Positions 11,958-24,012 of a DNA stretch of 64,000 nucleotides are shown here, in pieces. The stretch lies in NCBI RefSeq assembly GCF_002775205.1, contig NC_036461.1, positions 22,496,875 to 22,560,874 of the forward strand. Direction: 5' to 3'. The DNA is from Xiphophorus maculatus (lineage: Eukaryota > Chordata > Actinopteri > Cyprinodontiformes > Poeciliidae). Below the pieces are notes generated by a model. It saw only the letters and a list, made by a program, of their open reading frames with translations. It was not told where the DNA came from and searched no databases. The position numbers and the translations under genes were made by a program. Numbering within the stretch: the stretch's first letter is position 1; every line of letters starts with the position of its first letter.

Positions 11958-13030
11958 TAGAGATGCACCAATCACAGAGCTGAATTCTGATTGTTTTTTT
12001 AAAGCTTAATGTAGTTCTCTTTAAGAGCTGTACCTTCTTGCCATGTGCCAGCATTAATTATTTATATTGGCAGCAGCAGTGACATCCCACTGTGTGACTG
12101 AGAGAGAGAGAGAGAGAGAGCTGTTGCAGTAAATATGGGATTTTATTAGATTTTAAAACAAAGATTTTGAGTCAATACTTCAGGCATACTTTAGCATTGT
12201 ATGTTGCCGTATTGTGGTTAGCATTACTAAATGTAAAAAGCAGGTGACAGACAAAAATAATTGTTTCTGAATCCTTTTAAATCTGTACTCCTTCTTATTT
12301 AGTGTTTGAACGCGTCACTAATATTAAAAAGAACTCATTTTGGCATTCTTTTCCCAGAGTAAGCTTGCCCATTCCACAGTTCGGTAGACTTAGTTTGACT
12401 GGGATCCAAAACTGCAGCATTTGTTACATTTTCAGCTGCTGCTGTTCACTGCGTCAAACGAACCAAATCTTTGAAAAAAAAAATCTGTTCAGCTCCTCAC
12501 CTGTGGTGGCGCTGCACCAGGAACCACAGAAGGAAACAAATATGAAAACCTCTAAAGAAGACGCGGAGTGCAACTTCCTTCTTCGCGAAATGTAAACAGA
12601 AATGGAGTGGTGTCAAATTTTGGAGGTTGTAAGCCCTTTCTCCTGTCAGCGCTAGACTCACACGTCTGCTTCAGTTGTATTTACCCAGAAGGCCCTATGC
12701 TATGGCGCGCTTCCTGTTTTGGAGTGTTTTCCGGTCCACTTGGCGTTCAAACAGAGTTCACTTCAACCAGACCGAGACCTAAGCTTTTAGGCGGACCAAA
12801 GTTTGCAATTTTTTTAGTCTGCATCAGAGGTCGGTTACGCATTCACACCTCCCCAAACGAACCAGACTTTCTAGGCACACAGACTGGAGTTTGATTAAAG
12901 CGGACTAAATGGGTCTGGTTGTTCGTGCAGACTGGTTGTGCTTAGGTATGTGCTGGGAAATATTGATTTCAGAAAAACTAATTAAAAAAGAAGCCTAATA
13001 GTAACCAGTTGATTTCTGGGTGCATCTCTA
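11958..13030. mobile_element. Non-autonomous hAT-like DNA transposon with intact 8-bp target duplication
   Basis: Terminal inverted repeats TAGAGATGCACC and GGTGCATCTCTA bound 1073 bases. The element is flanked on both sides by the identical 8-mer ATTATAAC (11950-11957 and 13031-13038). An 8-bp duplication with short TIRs is the hallmark of hAT elements. No transposase frame of useful length is present inside, so it is non-autonomous. The identical flanks suggest a fairly recent insertion. Confidence 0.85.
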
Positions 13031-14697
13031 ATTATAACTTGAAATATTGCTGATTCGGCTCACTCACTCCGATCAGTGTCACGCAGTGATATTGTTTTTT
13101 TTTTATTTTAATGCTGTGTGTATCCATTTTATTGGTGTAATTAGAGTGAAAGTTTGTGGTTTGTGAGTAGAAATTAGGCTCTAATTCCATGTTTTCTTGT
13201 ATATTGTCGTTTTAATTTGAGGTGTTTGCTTAATAGCAGAATCGTGGCATCCCATAATTAAAATTTAAAGGTAGAAAGAGCATGCTGCTTGACACACAGA
13301 GTTGTGACCGTTACCATGAGAGCAGCAGTTTGTAGAGAGTTTTAGTTTCACTTTGCTTTCCGAAGAAAGTCCAACTGCTGTGCTTTTTCTATATCAATAC
13401 ATGCGATTTTACTGAGAAATATGTTGGTTTTTTTTTTTTTTATGGTTATTTTTTAAAAAGTATCATGAATGGAACATTAGCACAAGTGGCTTCATTGACA
13501 TAAATGCCCTACCCACAGGTTTTTACAGAGGAGACACAGCTGGACGCTGTTTTTCAGTCTGGAAAACTAAAACGCAGCTCAGAGCTCAGCCTTCTGTTTG
13601 AGTCCGTCGTGTTCATTTAGGAGTTCAGATGGCGTTTTTAAAAAAATATATTATTATTATTTCTGGACAGTGTTGATTTCTTCCTGTAAAGAAATGTGTT
13701 GAAGTGGTATTTCAACAAGGAAGTTGATTTTTTTCCTGTCTCTGTCTCTCTCTCCCTTTCCCTTTCCACCCCCCCATCCCCTCCGTGAAGAGAAAGTGAA
13801 AATCTTGCTCTGCTAGTTTTAAAGCCTTGGCGTGTGTAGGCCTGGAAACCCGATTCCCCTTGTAAATATCACTGAGTCATGGTGGTGTGTTGTACAATAA
13901 ATTACTAATGTCTTTATTTTTCATGTTCTGTCTTTTTACTCATTTGACGCACCGTATTGGACCAGCAGATAAATACCTTTATTTTGTTTCTTCCTGATCG
14001 CAGGTTGCCATGTGAACCAGTATCACTTCACGGATACTTGTAACCTGAGTGCTGTTTGTGTTTACTGACAAAGCTCTCTGTAGTCTGTGCTTATTTTGAT
14101 GCAGCGTCCGCATTTAGTCGGTAACCATGCTATTTTCGGTGGCTCAGCGGTCTGTTAAAAGTGTGGTTGTTCCGCCCAGCAGGAGTCTTGCTTCAGACTG
14201 GCCTAAAATGGGCAGAAATGGTGCTGAACAAAAGCTGCTTGTCGCGCGTACAAAAGTACTTGAAGCGCTGCAGCCGGGACCGAGCTGCATTGCTATTGCC
14301 TGTGCCTCTCAACAGGAAAGGTATAGCAAACTTTTAAGGAAATCCCAAACCCAACCATTTACTTGTCACTGTAGTTCAGAGTTGCAGCTTCTTCTTTTTT
14401 TTTTTTTTGCAGGTTATTTGTAATGTTACAACTGCCTTAAGCAGATTTCTTCCTGTCCACACAGCTATTACTACACCACGCTAACCTCATCACATCTGTC
14501 ACTAATTTGAGTAATTACATGACACTTACAGTACCTCATGAAAGTAATCACACCCCTTGAACTTTACAGGTTTTTCTCCTTTTAAAGTATTTTATTGGGA
14601 TTTAATGTGAAAGAGCAAGGCAAAGTAGGGCAAAATTGCATAATATTGTTTTCCAAATGAAAATTTACTCCAGTTTCAAGATTTTTGCAGTCTTTAA

Positions 14698-15192
14698 AGG
14701 GTTGGTGTTATGTAACATTGACAGTTTTTGAGCTTTACATCATGTTTTATTATTATTCCCTCATCAAAACATACCTAATATGTTGCTTTGATTCTTTCAT
14801 GCATCTTTGAGCAATTCTTGAGTCTCCCACTGCAACCGTTTGAGGGAGCCTGAATACTTGTTCTCACAAAGCTCCGCCTTTTTACCCATAGCTCCGCCTT
14901 GGCGCATCCACAGAGTTTATTAGATGAACCACTTCTCTCCCTAAGAAATGGTTGTAAGCAGCATAATAGAGGAGCCATGTTGTAATGACTTCCTCAAGGC
15001 GGAGTGTCAGAACGATTTAGAGCTTCTTAAAGGGACAGAGGCCCAATTTCAAGGCGTCTAGTTACAAAGTCATATTTCTTTTAAGTCATGTTTTATTCAG
15101 AGTTATATTTTATTGATATATATAGCATTTTCATAACAATTGAAAGCCACTATATGTCACTATATGCCTGGAAAATGCATAACACCGCCCCT
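14698..15192 (-). mobile_element. TTAA-flanked MITE, copy 3, both ends preserved
   Basis: The element is bounded by TTAA on both sides (14694-14697 and 15193-15196). The ends are AGGGTTGGTGTTATG and the complement of CATAACACCGCCCCT, 13 of 15 positions matching as inverted repeats. Internal blocks are the reverse complement of those in the 41.5 kb copy. The TTAA duplication suggests mobilisation by a piggyBac-type transposase; none is encoded here. Confidence 0.8.
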
Positions 15193-15778
15193 TTAACAAG
15201 GTTTTCTTTCTGACCAGTTTCCCTCGTTACGCTAAGGAAAATCGTCCCCGCTTCATTACTCTGCCACCACTATGTTTCACAGCAGAAGCGATGTGTTCAG
15301 GTTGGGATGTAGTGTTAGATTTTCAACTTTTATCACAACATTTTTAGCTATTTATTGCAAGAATAATACAAGTGATGTTCCCCCCCCCCACCCCACAATT
15401 ATTGCTGCAAGCTGTCAAACACAAAAACTGGCCCCATTACCAAATTGGACACTTCAGTTCACCAGTGACATTTAGTAAACCAGTTGCAGTTGTACTATAG
15501 TGACGCCCTTTAATGCTCTCATGGAACGTGAAGTAGTTAAAATAGCTTCACTTGTATCTAACAATCCCAGCCATAGTTCTGGTTAGCAAACATCATCAGC
15601 TTAATTATCACAGATGTTTGCAATTTTTTTATCAAATAAACATAACTATAACTACCCGTCTCTAATTCAGCCTTCATGCGGAATGGTTCACATGCAGAAT
15701 GAACTCTGCATCCCCCTTGAAGCCGTCTTTACTGGGAAACACGGTGGCAGCGCGGTGAAGCTTCTGCAGCCGGGACAG

Positions 15779-15844
15779 GGAGGATGGGTGGAGCTATAGG
15801 GGAGGATGGGTGGAGCTATAGGGGAGGATGGGTGGAGCTACATG
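15779..15844 (+). repeat. 22-bp minisatellite, three copies
   Basis: The unit GGAGGATGGGTGGAGCTATA plus GG is repeated three times head to tail, the last copy diverging after GGAGCTA. It lies in the cdca4 intron. Confidence 0.85.
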
Positions 15845-16089
15845 TAGGGTAATCCTGGAGGAAAGTCTAATGCGAAAAGCTTGAGACTGGACAACCGTTA
15901 ACATGGCGAGCTACAGTGGAACAGTTTAGATCGAAGCATATGCATGTTTTAGAATGGCCTAGTCAAAGTCCACACCAAACTCTAAAGAAAGAAAGGTTTG
16001 AAAATTTGAGTTCAAACGTTCCTGAACCAGTCTGACGGAGGTCGGACTATTTTGTGAAGAAGGAATGAGGAAAACTTCGTTCTCTAGAT

Positions 16090-16400
16090 CAGGGATGGAA
16101 TGATGTGCAATCTGGGCCGATATCAATATCCGATGTCAATACTGCCGTTAGGCCCGATAACTGATATTTACACTTTAGATTTAGACGTCACTACCATTTT
16201 GACAGCTTGAAAAAAACAAAACAACCACAGTGCTGACTTCACCAGTTAAGTTAAACTCCCCACAATCCTTTGCTGCATCACTCTCACTTTCACACGACCA
16301 AGCAAACGCGACATCACCAACCTCCAGACACAGACGGCAACAAATGGAATTAAATATCGGTGGTTAATATCGGCCCTGATTTATTTATTAGTCCAACACA
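16090..16400. mobile_element. Possible hAT-like remnant with CCGATATCAATA motifs
   Basis: The stretch has the GGGCCGATATCAATATCCGAT and TAATATCGGCC sequences seen near the ends of the other hAT-like copies in this window. Termini and target duplication are not evident. Confidence 0.35.
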
Positions 16401-16883
16401 AATATTTTAAGTGGTTAATATCGACAGATAAAGATACCGTAGAATAAATTACCACAATCCCCAGACGCGATGAATCTGGGGTTGATATCGTGCAACCGTC
16501 GTCTCGATGTTCAAAGTTGTTGGAGACGAACCACAGAAGAGTTGCAGCTCTGTTTGGAGGGAGAGTATTGACTGGTAATGCTGAAAACAAATGCACAGTC
16601 TTTAAACGTTTCTACATTGTTCTCAGATCGGTTCTGTTCTGCTCCCAGTAAATCCCACTAAAACTCTGAGGTTGATGACAGTAACGTGATGAAGCGTGAA
16701 AAAGTTCAAGAGGTGTGACTACTTTTTTCATTTTTTTTTCTTTTCAAAGCAGTTTTCTCCTCACTTGTATTAGCTAGTGCAACTCTGAAACACTTTGTGG
16801 TTGTGAATTTGTCCCTAATGAGTTCCTGTCAGTAGTTCTCACTCTGCGCTTTCTTCCCTCCCTTCCCGCAGCAGAGAGACATC

Positions 16884-17837
16884 ATGTTCCCGAAGGGCAC
16901 CAAGCGCAAGTTCTCCGACTCCGGAGAGGAGGCGGCGTGTGGCGGCGGTGATCAGGGCCCCTCGGCCGCACCGGCCCCATTCGCCGCCGCGGCGCGGACA
17001 CTGTCGTCGTCCTACAGCCTGCAGCGGCAGTCGCTGCTCGACATGTCGCTGATCAAGCTGCAGCTCTGCCACATGCTGGTGGAGCCCAACCTGTGCCGCT
17101 CGGTGCTCATCGCCAACACGGTGCGGCAGATCCAGGAGGAGATGACGCAGGACGGCACCTGGCAGATCATGACCCAGGCCCTGGCGGCCGCCCAGTGCCC
17201 CGCCGACCGCCTGGTGGCCACCGAGGTGCTGTGCAGACAGACTGAGGCGGCGGCGGCGGCGGCGGCGGCGGTGCAGGCCGGCCAGAGCCCCAAACCCTTC
17301 TCCGTGTCCGGGCTGGAGGAGGGCTACCACTCGGAGGAGGTGGTGATTGACGGGGACGCGGAGGCGGAGGTCGCCATGTCGTCTCTGTCGCCCGTCTCAC
17401 CTCAGCTGTCCTCGGCGTCCTACCTGGCGGGGCCGTTCGGGATGGGGCCCTGTTGGGAGGACGACGAGGAGGACGCCGACTGCGACGAGGATGAGGAGGA
17501 GGACAGCGAGGAGTGCGCGTCGGAAGGCGAGGACGGCGAGCGGCACCACCTGAGAGCGGACTCCAGGACAGGGGAGCAGGTCTTCGGGACTTTTGAGATC
17601 AAGCACCCGGCGCCGCCGCCCGACCCGGCGCTGGAGGAGCTGTTCTCTGACGTGGACCCGTCCTACTACGACCTGGACACGGTGCTGACGGGCATGCAGA
17701 GCACCCCCAAAATGGGGCCTTACGACCTGCTGGAGAGCCTGTCCTCTCACGGGCCGACGGCGCTGAGCTCCAGCGCCACCTGCAGGTCCGACCTCAACGA
17801 ACTGGACCACATCATGGAGATCATCGTGGGCTCCTGA
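16884..17837 (+). CDS. cdca4: Cell division cycle-associated protein 4 (CDCA4), SERTA-domain transcriptional co-regulator
   Basis: The 317-residue protein is encoded in one exon, with a splice acceptor 13 bases before the ATG. CDCA4 belongs to the TRIP-Br/SERTAD family of nuclear proteins that modulate E2F-dependent transcription and the cell cycle. The N-terminus is MFPKGTKRKF, a basic cyclin-A/nuclear-localisation type motif. The SERTA domain spans residues 43-90 (SYSLQRQSLLDMSL, LQLCHMLVEPNLCRSVLIAN, RQIQEEMTQDGTW) and matches CDCA4 rather than SERTAD1-3. After it come a poly-Ala run (122-129), a strongly acidic Asp/Glu stretch (192-219), the ELFSDVDPSYYDLDTVLTGM motif (252-271) and the C-terminal DLNELDHIMEIIVGS. 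Human CDCA4 is shorter (about 241 residues); the extra length is the poly-Ala and acidic inserts. The coding region is GC-rich against an AT-rich flank. Confidence 0.95.
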   Translation: MFPKGTKRKFSDSGEEAACGGGDQGPSAAPAPFAAAARTLSSSYSLQRQSLLDMSLIKLQLCHMLVEPNLCRSVLIANTVRQIQEEMTQDGTWQIMTQALAAAQCPADRLVATEVLCRQTEAAAAAAAAVQAGQSPKPFSVSGLEEGYHSEEVVIDGDAEAEVAMSSLSPVSPQLSSASYLAGPFGMGPCWEDDEEDADCDEDEEEDSEECASEGEDGERHHLRADSRTGEQVFGTFEIKHPAPPPDPALEELFSDVDPSYYDLDTVLTGMQSTPKMGPYDLLESLSSHGPTALSSSATCRSDLNELDHIMEIIVGS

Positions 17838-19628
17838 AAGCGATCCCAGACTATGCACAGCACAACGTGCATGTTGGTGGTGATGTTACAGATCCTTCCA
17901 GGTTTTGGGAACAAGGTGGAGAGCAAGGAGGATGGGAGGGGGCTCACGGAGAAGATCCGCTTTCAGACTGTAGAGGAGTGAATGACTTTTGGGTTTTTAT
18001 TAACCCACATGACCAGGGAGCAAAGTTAGTGTCCCGCTTTGTCAAACCCTCCTGCGGTCTTAGGAGACGGGTTCATTTGGATGCCACAAGCTTTTTGTAC
18101 CTTGTGCGCGGTCACACTGACCCCGTGTGCGCTTTTGAGGTTTTTTTTTTCTTTCTTTCTTTCCCCTTTCCTTCCCCTCTCTCCAACCGCCAACATCCTC
18201 TTGTGCGTCGTGCTAAGACCGCGGGAGGGTTCATAAAAGTCCAAAACCTGCGACTGTCTGTGAGAAGGCAAAGATAATTACCTACACCGCGATGCATTCT
18301 GACTTCCTGTCGTTTCCGTCTCGTTCTAGCTCCTTCTGGTCCGACTCTTGCCTTTTTCTTTTTTTTTTTACGTCCAGCTCTATTTATTGTTACATGGACC
18401 AAGGAACAACTCGCCACACTACATGCACCGAAACAGAACAAATTGTAAATCCAAATCTATGAATCAATGCATATTTTCCTAGAGATTTGAGCAGTTATGA
18501 ATGGATTATATGTAAATGTACGTATGTGTATATAGAAATATATTTTTTTGCATTATACGGCTTGCTGGGGGAGGGGTCACGGGGTGGAGGAGGGAATTTT
18601 GCGAGCATCACTTGATATCCTTATTTTCTGTCCCAAGCGGTTTTTAAAGGTTTTAATGTAGCCGGACTGGAGACGGCGTCTTCCCGTGGACTGTCGACGC
18701 GCCGCTTTTCATTGCTGCCGAAGCTTCACCGCAGAGCAGGAACTCACTTCCAGCCACCGAACCAGACGTGGCTCAGGAGCTTTTTTGTTTGTGTTTTTTT
18801 TCCCCTTTACTTTTTTTCAGTTTACAGTATCCAGAAGTGACAAATGAAGTAGTTTGGCTGCTGCGCTTTTAATACAGACCCAATAATGGTAAGAAGCAGC
18901 TTTTCTCTCTCTGTCTCTTTTTCCTAAAGCATCTGGGGGGAGAACTGCATCGAGAAGCCATATTTCTTTTTTTTTTTAATTTCTTTTTATTTCTCATTTG
19001 TTACTACAAATGACGAATCCTCTGTGTTAACCCATCTAATTTATTGTTTATTTATTGTATTTATTTTATCTAGGTACAGACATGGCATATTGACGTATCA
19101 ATTCAACCACCAGGCCCGGTGAAATTGTATTTATCGGGCAAAAAACCCCCATCTTTTCCCGGTTTTAAATGCAGTACCTATTTATTCCTAAAAGCAAAAC
19201 AATAATAACCGGGTTAATAATAAAGTTACTATGCAGCTCTGTCATGTGTTTCATAATGACCGTATAACTACTCAAATGTCCTTAAATTCCATTATGCAAA
19301 CAGTTCTTTCTCCAAATCTGTAGAAAAACAAAAACCGTTTCTTTCTTCTTTTTTTCTTTTTTTCTTTTTTTTTTTTCCCCAAATTGCTTCTTATGGTGAA
19401 TAAAACATGAACTCAGGCAAATGAAATGTATTGATTGAAATACAGTATTACAACACGCTGAATACCTTACCACAACACTCCTGAAGGATGTCACTCTAGT
19501 CTGAATAGGAGCTAGAACTTCAAAGACGTAACTATCTTTGTAAAATGTATGCATTTTTATATCGGAAAAAAAAACATTGTAGCATCTTTGTACATATTTT
19601 TTATAATAAAAGGTGCAACTATTGAAGT
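17838..19628 (+). other. cdca4: cdca4 3' untranslated region
   Basis: No other gene starts here, and CpG and base composition fall off gradually. An AU-rich block with several ATTTA pentamers lies at 19038-19070, a type of element that shortens mRNA half-life. Two polyadenylation signals are present: AATAAA at 19219-19224 and a second at 19605-19610 followed by a GT-rich stretch. A MITE is inserted at 18045-18231. The true end was not measured; the distal signal looks stronger because of its downstream GT-rich sequence. Confidence 0.55.
18045..18231. mobile_element. Short MITE with 19-bp inverted ends inside the cdca4 3' UTR
   Basis: AACCCTCCTGCGGTCTTAG at 18045-18063 and CTAAGACCGCGGGAGGGTT at 18213-18231 are inverted repeats matching at 18 of 19 positions. 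The roughly 150-base interior includes a long pyrimidine tract. The ends make this a small non-autonomous DNA element. It would be transcribed as part of the cdca4 message and could pair into a stem. Confidence 0.65.
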
Positions 19629-20269
19629 GCGTCGTTTGCTTTCTGACTTTTTTCCTTTGCAGCTCCACGGCAGGTGCTTGTGCTGGATGTTAAAAGTCCC
19701 GCTTGAACGCTGTGAGGTGTGGGAAACGGTACGACGGCACATTGAGGCCGTCAAGAATGAAAGGAGCAACTTTCCACCGAAAAACGCCTCAAATTTTTCA
19801 AATCAATCTCAGAAATTTTCTAGTTAAAAACTCTGAAATTTCAGAGTTTGAAAAGTTGGACATCTGGAACCCCTCCTTCCCTCCTCAAATTTTGAGATTC
19901 ATTTCAGAAATTCCCTAGAAAAAAACTTCTGAAATTTGAGGTTTGACATTTTCTGAGGTTCAAAATGAAATGGGAGCATTTTCAACTTTTCAAACTCAGA
20001 ACTTTGTCCTTGGTGTTTTAGTTTTATAAACTAGTCCTGCTGTAAACGTCTAAAGAACTTCTCCTTAGTAATATTCCAGTGGTTTGACTGGATCTTATTT
20101 AGAGTTAGCGGAGTAAAAGTAGCACACCACATAGCATCACCTTCCTATAATGACTGCCTAAATCATATTTTTTGCCAAAAATTATTTTGGCAGAAAAAAA
20201 AAGTAACCACCTGTTTTTCTCCCAGATTTTTTTGAAGGATATTTTAGGAAGGTGATGATATGCAAATTT

Positions 20270-20600
20270 TATTCATTAAAAACACAAAACTTCACAATCA
20301 TACACTGCTTTACAGATCCATTCAATGAACTCAGATATTGGAAAATCCATTTATTTCAGGAACTTTATCACTAAGTGAAACAGAAATTATACAAAGATGG
20401 ATGTTTGAAACAATGTACTTCGGTTTATTGTGATTATTTCCCACTTATGGCTAAAGAAAACATCACTTTTAAAATGAAAATATCACATCAGACCATTAAT
20501 TTAAAAAAAACCCCCATTCAATGCAGAAACGTGGGCTTAACGAAAACAATGTTTTCAGGAGGCTATCATCTGCCTCGTCAGCATGCGTGTTCTAGTTATG
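20270..20600 (+). repeat. AT-rich dispersed repeat (family B), copy 1
   Basis: It shares TTCAATGAACTCAGATATTG-like, TTTATTTCAGGAACTTTATC and AAATATCACATCAGACCATTAAT blocks with copies at 36745-37070 and 39895-40175. It is probably a non-autonomous DNA element common in fish genomes; ends are not defined. Confidence 0.6.
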
Positions 20601-22105
20601 AACTTGAGGTTTTGATGTCGCAAAATGTGGAGAAAAGATCAAGTGCCAATACTTTATCCGAGCCGCTGAACGTGTAACCTCTCGACTAGGACAATTACAG
20701 AACTTGCTCTACAATAAATCACAGACAAATGATTTGATTGCAGCCACTTAAAGGGAACTTGATCCTGAACACCGCTCCAAAGGTCTGAACGCTCTCCTGA
20801 AGTCAGGACGAGTTGGAGCAGGAAGCTCCAGACCTTTGCCCTCACGTGCCGTCGCGCGATGTCGGACTACGACATGCTGCACGAGATATGCAGAGGATCA
20901 ACAGAGCAGACGGCTGACCTGCTCACTCAGCGCTCCACACGTTCACGGTACAGGTGAGGCCCGAGACCTCGCCGCTCTGAAACCGGGAAGGAAGTGGCAT
21001 CAGCGTCCCTCGGCACTGAAAAGGCACATTTGTTCATGAAATTACATGATGCCTTCGTTCGCTTGGATTTGCTGCCTGGGTGCAGAAACAGATAAAAGGC
21101 CTCTTGATGAGTCAGCAAAAAAAAAAAAAAAAAAAAATGACAGCGTGAGGAAAAACCCCATATTGGAGCAGAACAAAAGCGCTGGGATATCTGGAAGCGC
21201 TTGGTCTTATCCCTAAATTTACGCAAGGTATGCAGTCACATCCAGTTGTGCTCAAAATGACAGAACAAATAAGCATAAAAATCTTTATGGCGGTCAGCTC
21301 CACGCACACGTTGGGAGCAGAGCTCGAAGAACGGAGGAATTTGATCCCACGCCTCAGAAAGTGGAGGGAAGGGGTCACCAGGCTCTTCAGTAGACGGCTG
21401 TGTCTGCATTCTTTGAAGAACGAAACCCCAAATTGCCCTTTCTTCCTTTACTATATCTAAAAGACGAGTTTGAAAGTTGGGCTTTTTGTGTGTTCATGAG
21501 GAGGAGCCGCTCCTGAGAGCCGGGCAGAGGTTTTCCAGCTCAGGGTGGAAAAAAAACAAACAAAAAACAACCCAAAGTCCGCTTCTGGCTCGGGCCGAAC
21601 AAGCGCACTGAATACACCCCGAGACGATACACACCAAGGTTTGTGCAACCACATACCAAACAGTAGGTCTTGCACCAAGACGCAATTAATAACTCCTCAC
21701 AGACAGCTAACAAATTTCCTAATCAGGAATGTTGAAACAAAAGGGCTAATTATAAAAGCACTCATTAAGTAAAGCTTGGTTCTTACTGATGTGCAGAGCA
21801 AAACTAAAGTACTTTTAATAAATGTTAAATTGCAATCTTTTGCACATTTTTCAAAGGTGGGAATTTTTTTGAAGTTATCTTGCTTATAGCTCGGTGTCAT
21901 AAACGCGACATGTTATTATTACAGTAGTCACTAAGTATAAACCTGCTCTGATAACCAATTCAGTCTGTGGCAATCCTTCCATCAAGTATTTTATATTGGA
22001 GTATTTGACATTTCCCCCCAAATCTTTCAGGTCTTTTCTTGTGGTGCCATTTTGAAGCGTTTGAGGTCATTTTCTGCTCTCATTTTGTTTCCTTTATCTG
22101 CTATA

Positions 22106-22107
<2 letters not shown>

Positions 22108-22196
<89 letters not shown>
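22108..22196. repeat. (TA)n microsatellite, 89 bp
   Basis: Uninterrupted alternating A and T. The Tyr-Ile open frames through it on both strands are meaningless. Confidence 0.95.
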
Positions 22197-22202
<6 letters not shown>

Positions 22203-23954
22203 ATTCTGAACTGTTCTGGTCCGGCGTGAGGGAAAACGGCAGCTAACATCTCTGCAGACCCCACATATTCTGGACACATGCTGTTCACATACGCTTACCT
22301 TTCGGGTCGGCGCAGTTTGCTGAAACCGGCCGCCACAGACTCTGAACACAACGAACACCTCGCAGCCTGAGCAGCCAGCTACTCCACTGGCAAACAAAAT
22401 AAGCGCGTTTGCAAAGTCACACTACTTTTTTGCTTGAGTGATGTTATGACAACGTGTCTCTGCTCTTGCTTGAGTCAAATTTCTGGATTCCCTAAACCTC
22501 GAATGAAAAACAAACCATGTTTTAACCAACACAGAGGCACACCCGCAGTTTTTGTTAAAGTTTCATAAGTTTCATAGGGGAAGAAACTGATTTTGAAAAA
22601 AAAAAGAAAAAAAAAGATTGTGCCTGATTTGGTCATTTTATATTGCGTATATGAATTATTGTCTTTCTGGTCTTTGGAAACTTTCCACTAAACTTTATAT
22701 TTTGGTCCACCTGATGATGTAATTTTTAAACATGAAATGATTGATAATTGGATCAGTTACTCATTACTTGAGTAGACTTTTTTTTTTTTTTTAACCAAAT
22801 ATCTTTTTACTCGTACTTGAATAAACATTATGTTGAAGTAGTGTTACTTTTACTTGAGTTAAAGTTTTTTTTTGCGTACTCTGGTCACACATTTGGGTAA
22901 AATGTAGAAATTTGAATAAGCAGAGATCGAAAAGTGTTTTTTTTATTTTTTATGTTATTTTTATTTTTGCAACAAAATCCAACCGATATTTAACGACTTG
23001 AATGACCCTGACATAAATAAAAGTGAGATATATTTGTATTGTTCTTTTTAGGTTTTCATTTCTGTCATACGATTAAACCGGAAAGAAAGGCAAAATACCA
23101 GAGCTGCTGTGATGTTCAGGCTTTCAAATGTCTGTATTTCCTTACAAAAGTAAAATAGGCAACAGCTTATAGTCAACAGATAGATCAGAGAACCTAACGA
23201 GGAGGGAATAGCAGAGGTGATAATGTGATGAACCAGAATTGCCTTATTTGGTGAGTGCCTTTTCCTGTTATTCCGGTCACGTCCTTCCTCTTCCATTCTG
23301 AGTCATCTGTCTCTTTAAAATGCTGCGTTCAGGTGCTCACTGCAGCATTCTAAGGTCTTTTTCCAACGCGGTCATTTCTTAGTGAACCGATTTTGGACGC
23401 AAATGTTTGAGTGTGTTTCTTAAATTAAATTTATAATTTTAATTGCTCACTCGGTAAAACGAGTTTCTGACCGGAAGAGCCGTTATTGGACTCTGAATAA
23501 GTCTGCGGGTTCATGAAATGGACGGATGTTTAAACTGGTGTAATGCGCCTGTACTTTTTCTCCGTCACTGCAACTCTTCGGGTTTTCAAGTTCTCTTCTT
23601 GCACAAATGAATGATTTGTTTCCATGTTTGTGCCTATTGTAATTTTCCCGTAAAAATCCCGTATTTCGCCGCCCTCTCATGATAGTTTCTCTCCCTTCCC
23701 GCTCTCACGTTAGTATATAGCCTATCTTACATTAGTCTCACCTCTTCTGATTCTTTAGCCCTGATAGATGCCGAACTTATTCGCTTAAGGGGCTTTGCAG
23801 TATTTTATCCAAAGGTGGTCATGGACCCCCTTTAGGGACGCCCCTGTAGGCAACCGAGAGGGAGTTTGATTGACTTTACTTAACACTTCTAGCGCGTAGC
23901 AGTACTAGAATAAAACGTCGGTAGGAATAAAACGAAATAAATACTAAACAGCTC

Positions 23955-24000
<46 letters not shown>

Positions 24001-24012
24001 TAACAATAATAA
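23955..24012 (+). repeat. (AAT)n microsatellite
   Basis: An ATA/AAT trinucleotide run, with C substitutions near its right end, lies just upstream of the candidate promoter of the SERTAD-like gene. Confidence 0.9.

Larger units (their letters stand above)
14528..16735. mobile_element. Tc1-like non-autonomous composite with long inverted ends, interrupted by other insertions
   Basis: The left end (CAGTACCTCATGAAAGTAAT, then ACCCCTTGAAC and TTTTATTGGGATTTAATGTG) and the right end near 16640-16730 (AAATCCCACTAAAA, then AAAAGTTCAAGAGGTGTGAC) are inverted relatives. An internal block at 15255-15300 (CTGCCACCACTATGTTTCAC) is also typical of this widespread fish element. The TTAA MITE at 14698-15192 and probably a hAT-like remnant at 16090-16400 were inserted into it. 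The exact outer ends and TA duplications are not certain. Confidence 0.5.
9246..16871 (+). other. cdca4: cdca4 intron 1 (about 7.6 kb)
   Basis: The intron runs from the GTGAGT donor at 9246 to a tandem acceptor (CAG CAG) just before the start codon. The first 700 bases stay CpG-rich and probably belong to the promoter-proximal island. The rest holds a full-length hAT-like element, a Tc1-like composite with a nested TTAA MITE, a 22-bp minisatellite and an (AG)n run near 12100. No internal exon is recognisable. The short frames at 12302-12894 lie in the hAT-like element. Confidence 0.55.

Noticed and set aside
16884..17837. SERTAD2 as the identity of the 16.9 kb gene
   Set aside because: The SERTA domain (LQLCHMLVEPNLCRSVLIAN, EEMTQDGTW) and the YYDLDTVLTGM motif match CDCA4; SERTAD2 has a different helix 1 and DIDTSMY motif.
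16839..17858. Long minus-strand frames opposite cdca4
   Set aside because: They arise from the GC-rich, stop-poor complement of the cdca4 coding exon and have poly-Arg or poly-Ala/Pro content from the GCG repeat.
22052..22397. Tyr-Ile repeat frames on both strands
   Set aside because: Pure products of the (TA)n tract.
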